A DNA stretch of 30,414 bases from a virus. Below, one piece after another: positions 29,436 through 30,414 of this stretch. Within the stretch, counting starts at the first letter, position 1. Each line of letters starts with the position of its first letter. The notes under the pieces are model-generated. The model saw nothing but the letters and a program-made list of their open reading frames with translations. It was not told where the DNA came from and did no database searches. The stretch is taken from the IMG/VR virus record IMGVR_UViG_3300037189_011560, positions 1 through 30,414 of that record. One strand, given 5' to 3'. The translations under genes and the position numbers were made by a program.

Positions 29436-29971
29436 GCGCGGGCGCAGGTTCAAACGACGGCGCGGGCACGCATCGCCCCGACTCGTTTGACTTTGCCATC
29501 CATCGCGAGAGCGGCATGTTTGCCGACTCAATCACGACGTTCCGCCCCGAGTCGCTTGACCGCCCGCAGGACGAATTGCGCGACGCGTTCCCGTTCTTGA
29601 CCGAGACGCAGGCATTGGGCATCGTTTCGCACTTTGCGGCGATTGACGCCGCATCGTCCGACCTCGGCACGCCGCAACAGATGGAGCATTTGACCGCGCT
29701 TTTCCGCGAGATGATGCGCGACGCCATCAGCGCGCCTCAACCCCGCCGCCGCCTGCGCGAATACCGCATGGCCCTTGGATGGGCCGACCCTGCCGAGGAA
29801 TCAATGCGCCGATGCGCGACGGACTACGGCGTGACCGTCGCCGGCGTCAGCGAATCAATCACGGCTATTCAACGCCGTTTCAATCTCCCCCGCAACCTCT
29901 TCAACAAATCCGAGGAGGCTTGCGGAACATACGCCAAGACGAACAAGACGCGCAACAAACACACCACATGA
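29432..29971 (+). CDS. Putative HTH regulator / sigma-like protein
   Basis: A 179-residue protein with a GTG start supported by the GTGA overlap; ATG 29517 is an alternative. The N-terminal ~45 residues are polar and probably flexible. The middle (QDELRDAFPFLTETQALGIVSHFAAID) is helical. Residues about 112-152 (LGWADPAEESMRRCATDYGVTVAGVSESITAIQRRFNLP) look like a helix-turn-helix as in sigma region 4 or phage late regulators. It may control late genes or read the unusual promoter-like elements. Function is inferred from pattern alone. Confidence 0.5.
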   Translation: MSAGAGSNDGAGTHRPDSFDFAIHRESGMFADSITTFRPESLDRPQDELRDAFPFLTETQALGIVSHFAAIDAASSDLGTPQQMEHLTALFREMMRDAISAPQPRRRLREYRMALGWADPAEESMRRCATDYGVTVAGVSESITAIQRRFNLPRNLFNKSEEACGTYAKTNKTRNKHTT

Positions 29972-30414
29972 AACACGACCTAGAACCCATCGGGCAGCGC
30001 ATCCTTTTCAGCGAATCCGTCACCGCCTCCTCCGTTGGCCTTGTGTGGTCAGGGCAACCAACGCCCGACCAACTAGACGCCGACGATTACACCGTCCAGC
30101 GTTGCGGCGCGTCCGTCGGTTGGTGGATGGGTGACGTGATTTGCAAGCGCATTGACCTTGAACTAGCGCGCCGCGCCGCCACCGCCGGCACGCAAGGCAA
30201 GCTGTTCCACATGACTGAGGACGACCGCGCCGCCTTCTTCGCCTCGTTCTCAAACGAATACGCCCGCGCCCGTGGCCTAGACGAAAGCATCGTGTTCCAA
30301 CGCACCGCAACCGCCAGCTTCTACCCGCTCGCCTCCCGCGTCGCATCCCTCGACTGGACCCACCACAACACCGCCCGCCAGATCGCAACCGCCCGTGGCG
30401 GTAGTCCCGAATTA
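29968..30414 (+). CDS. N-terminal part of a putative regulator (3' end outside window)
   Basis: The frame is open from ATG 29968 (ATGA overlap with the previous stop) to the window edge: 149 residues. VGWWMGDVICKR (about 51-62) and SRVASLDWTHHNTARQIATA (123-142) resemble the spaced WW-x-GD and W-[ST]-HH elements of a group of phage/plasmid ParB-like or LmbU-like regulators, where a helix-turn-helix lies between or around them. The match is weak. The protein may continue well past the window. Confidence 0.4.
   Translation, partial: MKHDLEPIGQRILFSESVTASSVGLVWSGQPTPDQLDADDYTVQRCGASVGWWMGDVICKRIDLELARRAATAGTQGKLFHMTEDDRAAFFASFSNEYARARGLDESIVFQRTATASFYPLASRVASLDWTHHNTARQIATARGGSPEL

Overview
This window is part of the genome of a long-tailed (siphovirus-like) double-stranded DNA bacteriophage or prophage. 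Every gene I can support lies on the plus strand and the genes are tightly packed, many overlapping by ATGA or GTGA. I see no integrase, repressor, tRNA, CRISPR array or insertion sequence. Both ends are cut inside open reading frames, and the terminase is not in the window. The host cannot be fixed from sequence alone. The DNA is GC-rich, and many starts sit behind C/A-rich leaders with no Shine-Dalgarno motif, although a minority have good ones. That suggests a host lineage that uses SD-independent initiation; a Verrucomicrobiota host is a guess only.

Layout. 1-594: three small overlapping genes, the last a basic AT-hook/ribbon-helix-helix-like protein. 595-1280: about 690 bases without a gene, holding an intrinsic terminator (706-741) and then about 500 bases packed with nested and local helices. 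I read these as a large structured RNA. 1281-6184: head module (gpW-like protein, portal, S49 protease, scaffold candidate, major capsid protein, cement candidate), closed by a terminator. 6305-8016: a small gene, a methyltransferase and a DxD glycosyltransferase, a possible virion-glycosylation cassette between head and tail genes. 8019-16004: connector and tail genes, including a tape measure protein of 618 residues. 16032-18348: a repetitive tail-fibre-like protein and a small protein, both with export signals. 18350-20007: lysis region candidates (cysteine-peptidase-like protein, two holin candidates, lipoprotein, DUF1353 protein).

20033-30414: DNA metabolism and regulation. It holds a metallophosphoesterase, a winged-helix protein, an ERF annealing protein with a YqaJ/lambda-type exonuclease, a protein ending in an SSB-like tail, a DUF1064 nuclease, a stand-alone DnaA domain-IV protein, an SNF2-type helicase overlapping a DNA methyltransferase that ends in a clamp-binding-like motif, a replication-initiator C-terminal-domain protein, a DnaC-like loader, a Dps-like diiron protein and two putative regulators. 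Two near-identical promoter-like elements (21135 and 24885) begin transcription units in this half, with a weaker third at 28978.

How the genes fit together: head and tail genes build the particle, and two internal terminators after capsid/cement and tail-tube genes probably lower downstream expression. The ERF/exonuclease pair gives recombination. The DnaA-IV, initiator-tail and DnaC-like proteins look like a split system for loading host helicase. The most unusual items are the structured RNA at about 742-1250, the Dps-like protein, the stand-alone DnaA-IV protein, the SSB-tail protein, the helicase-methyltransferase pair, and signal peptides on tail-fibre-region proteins.
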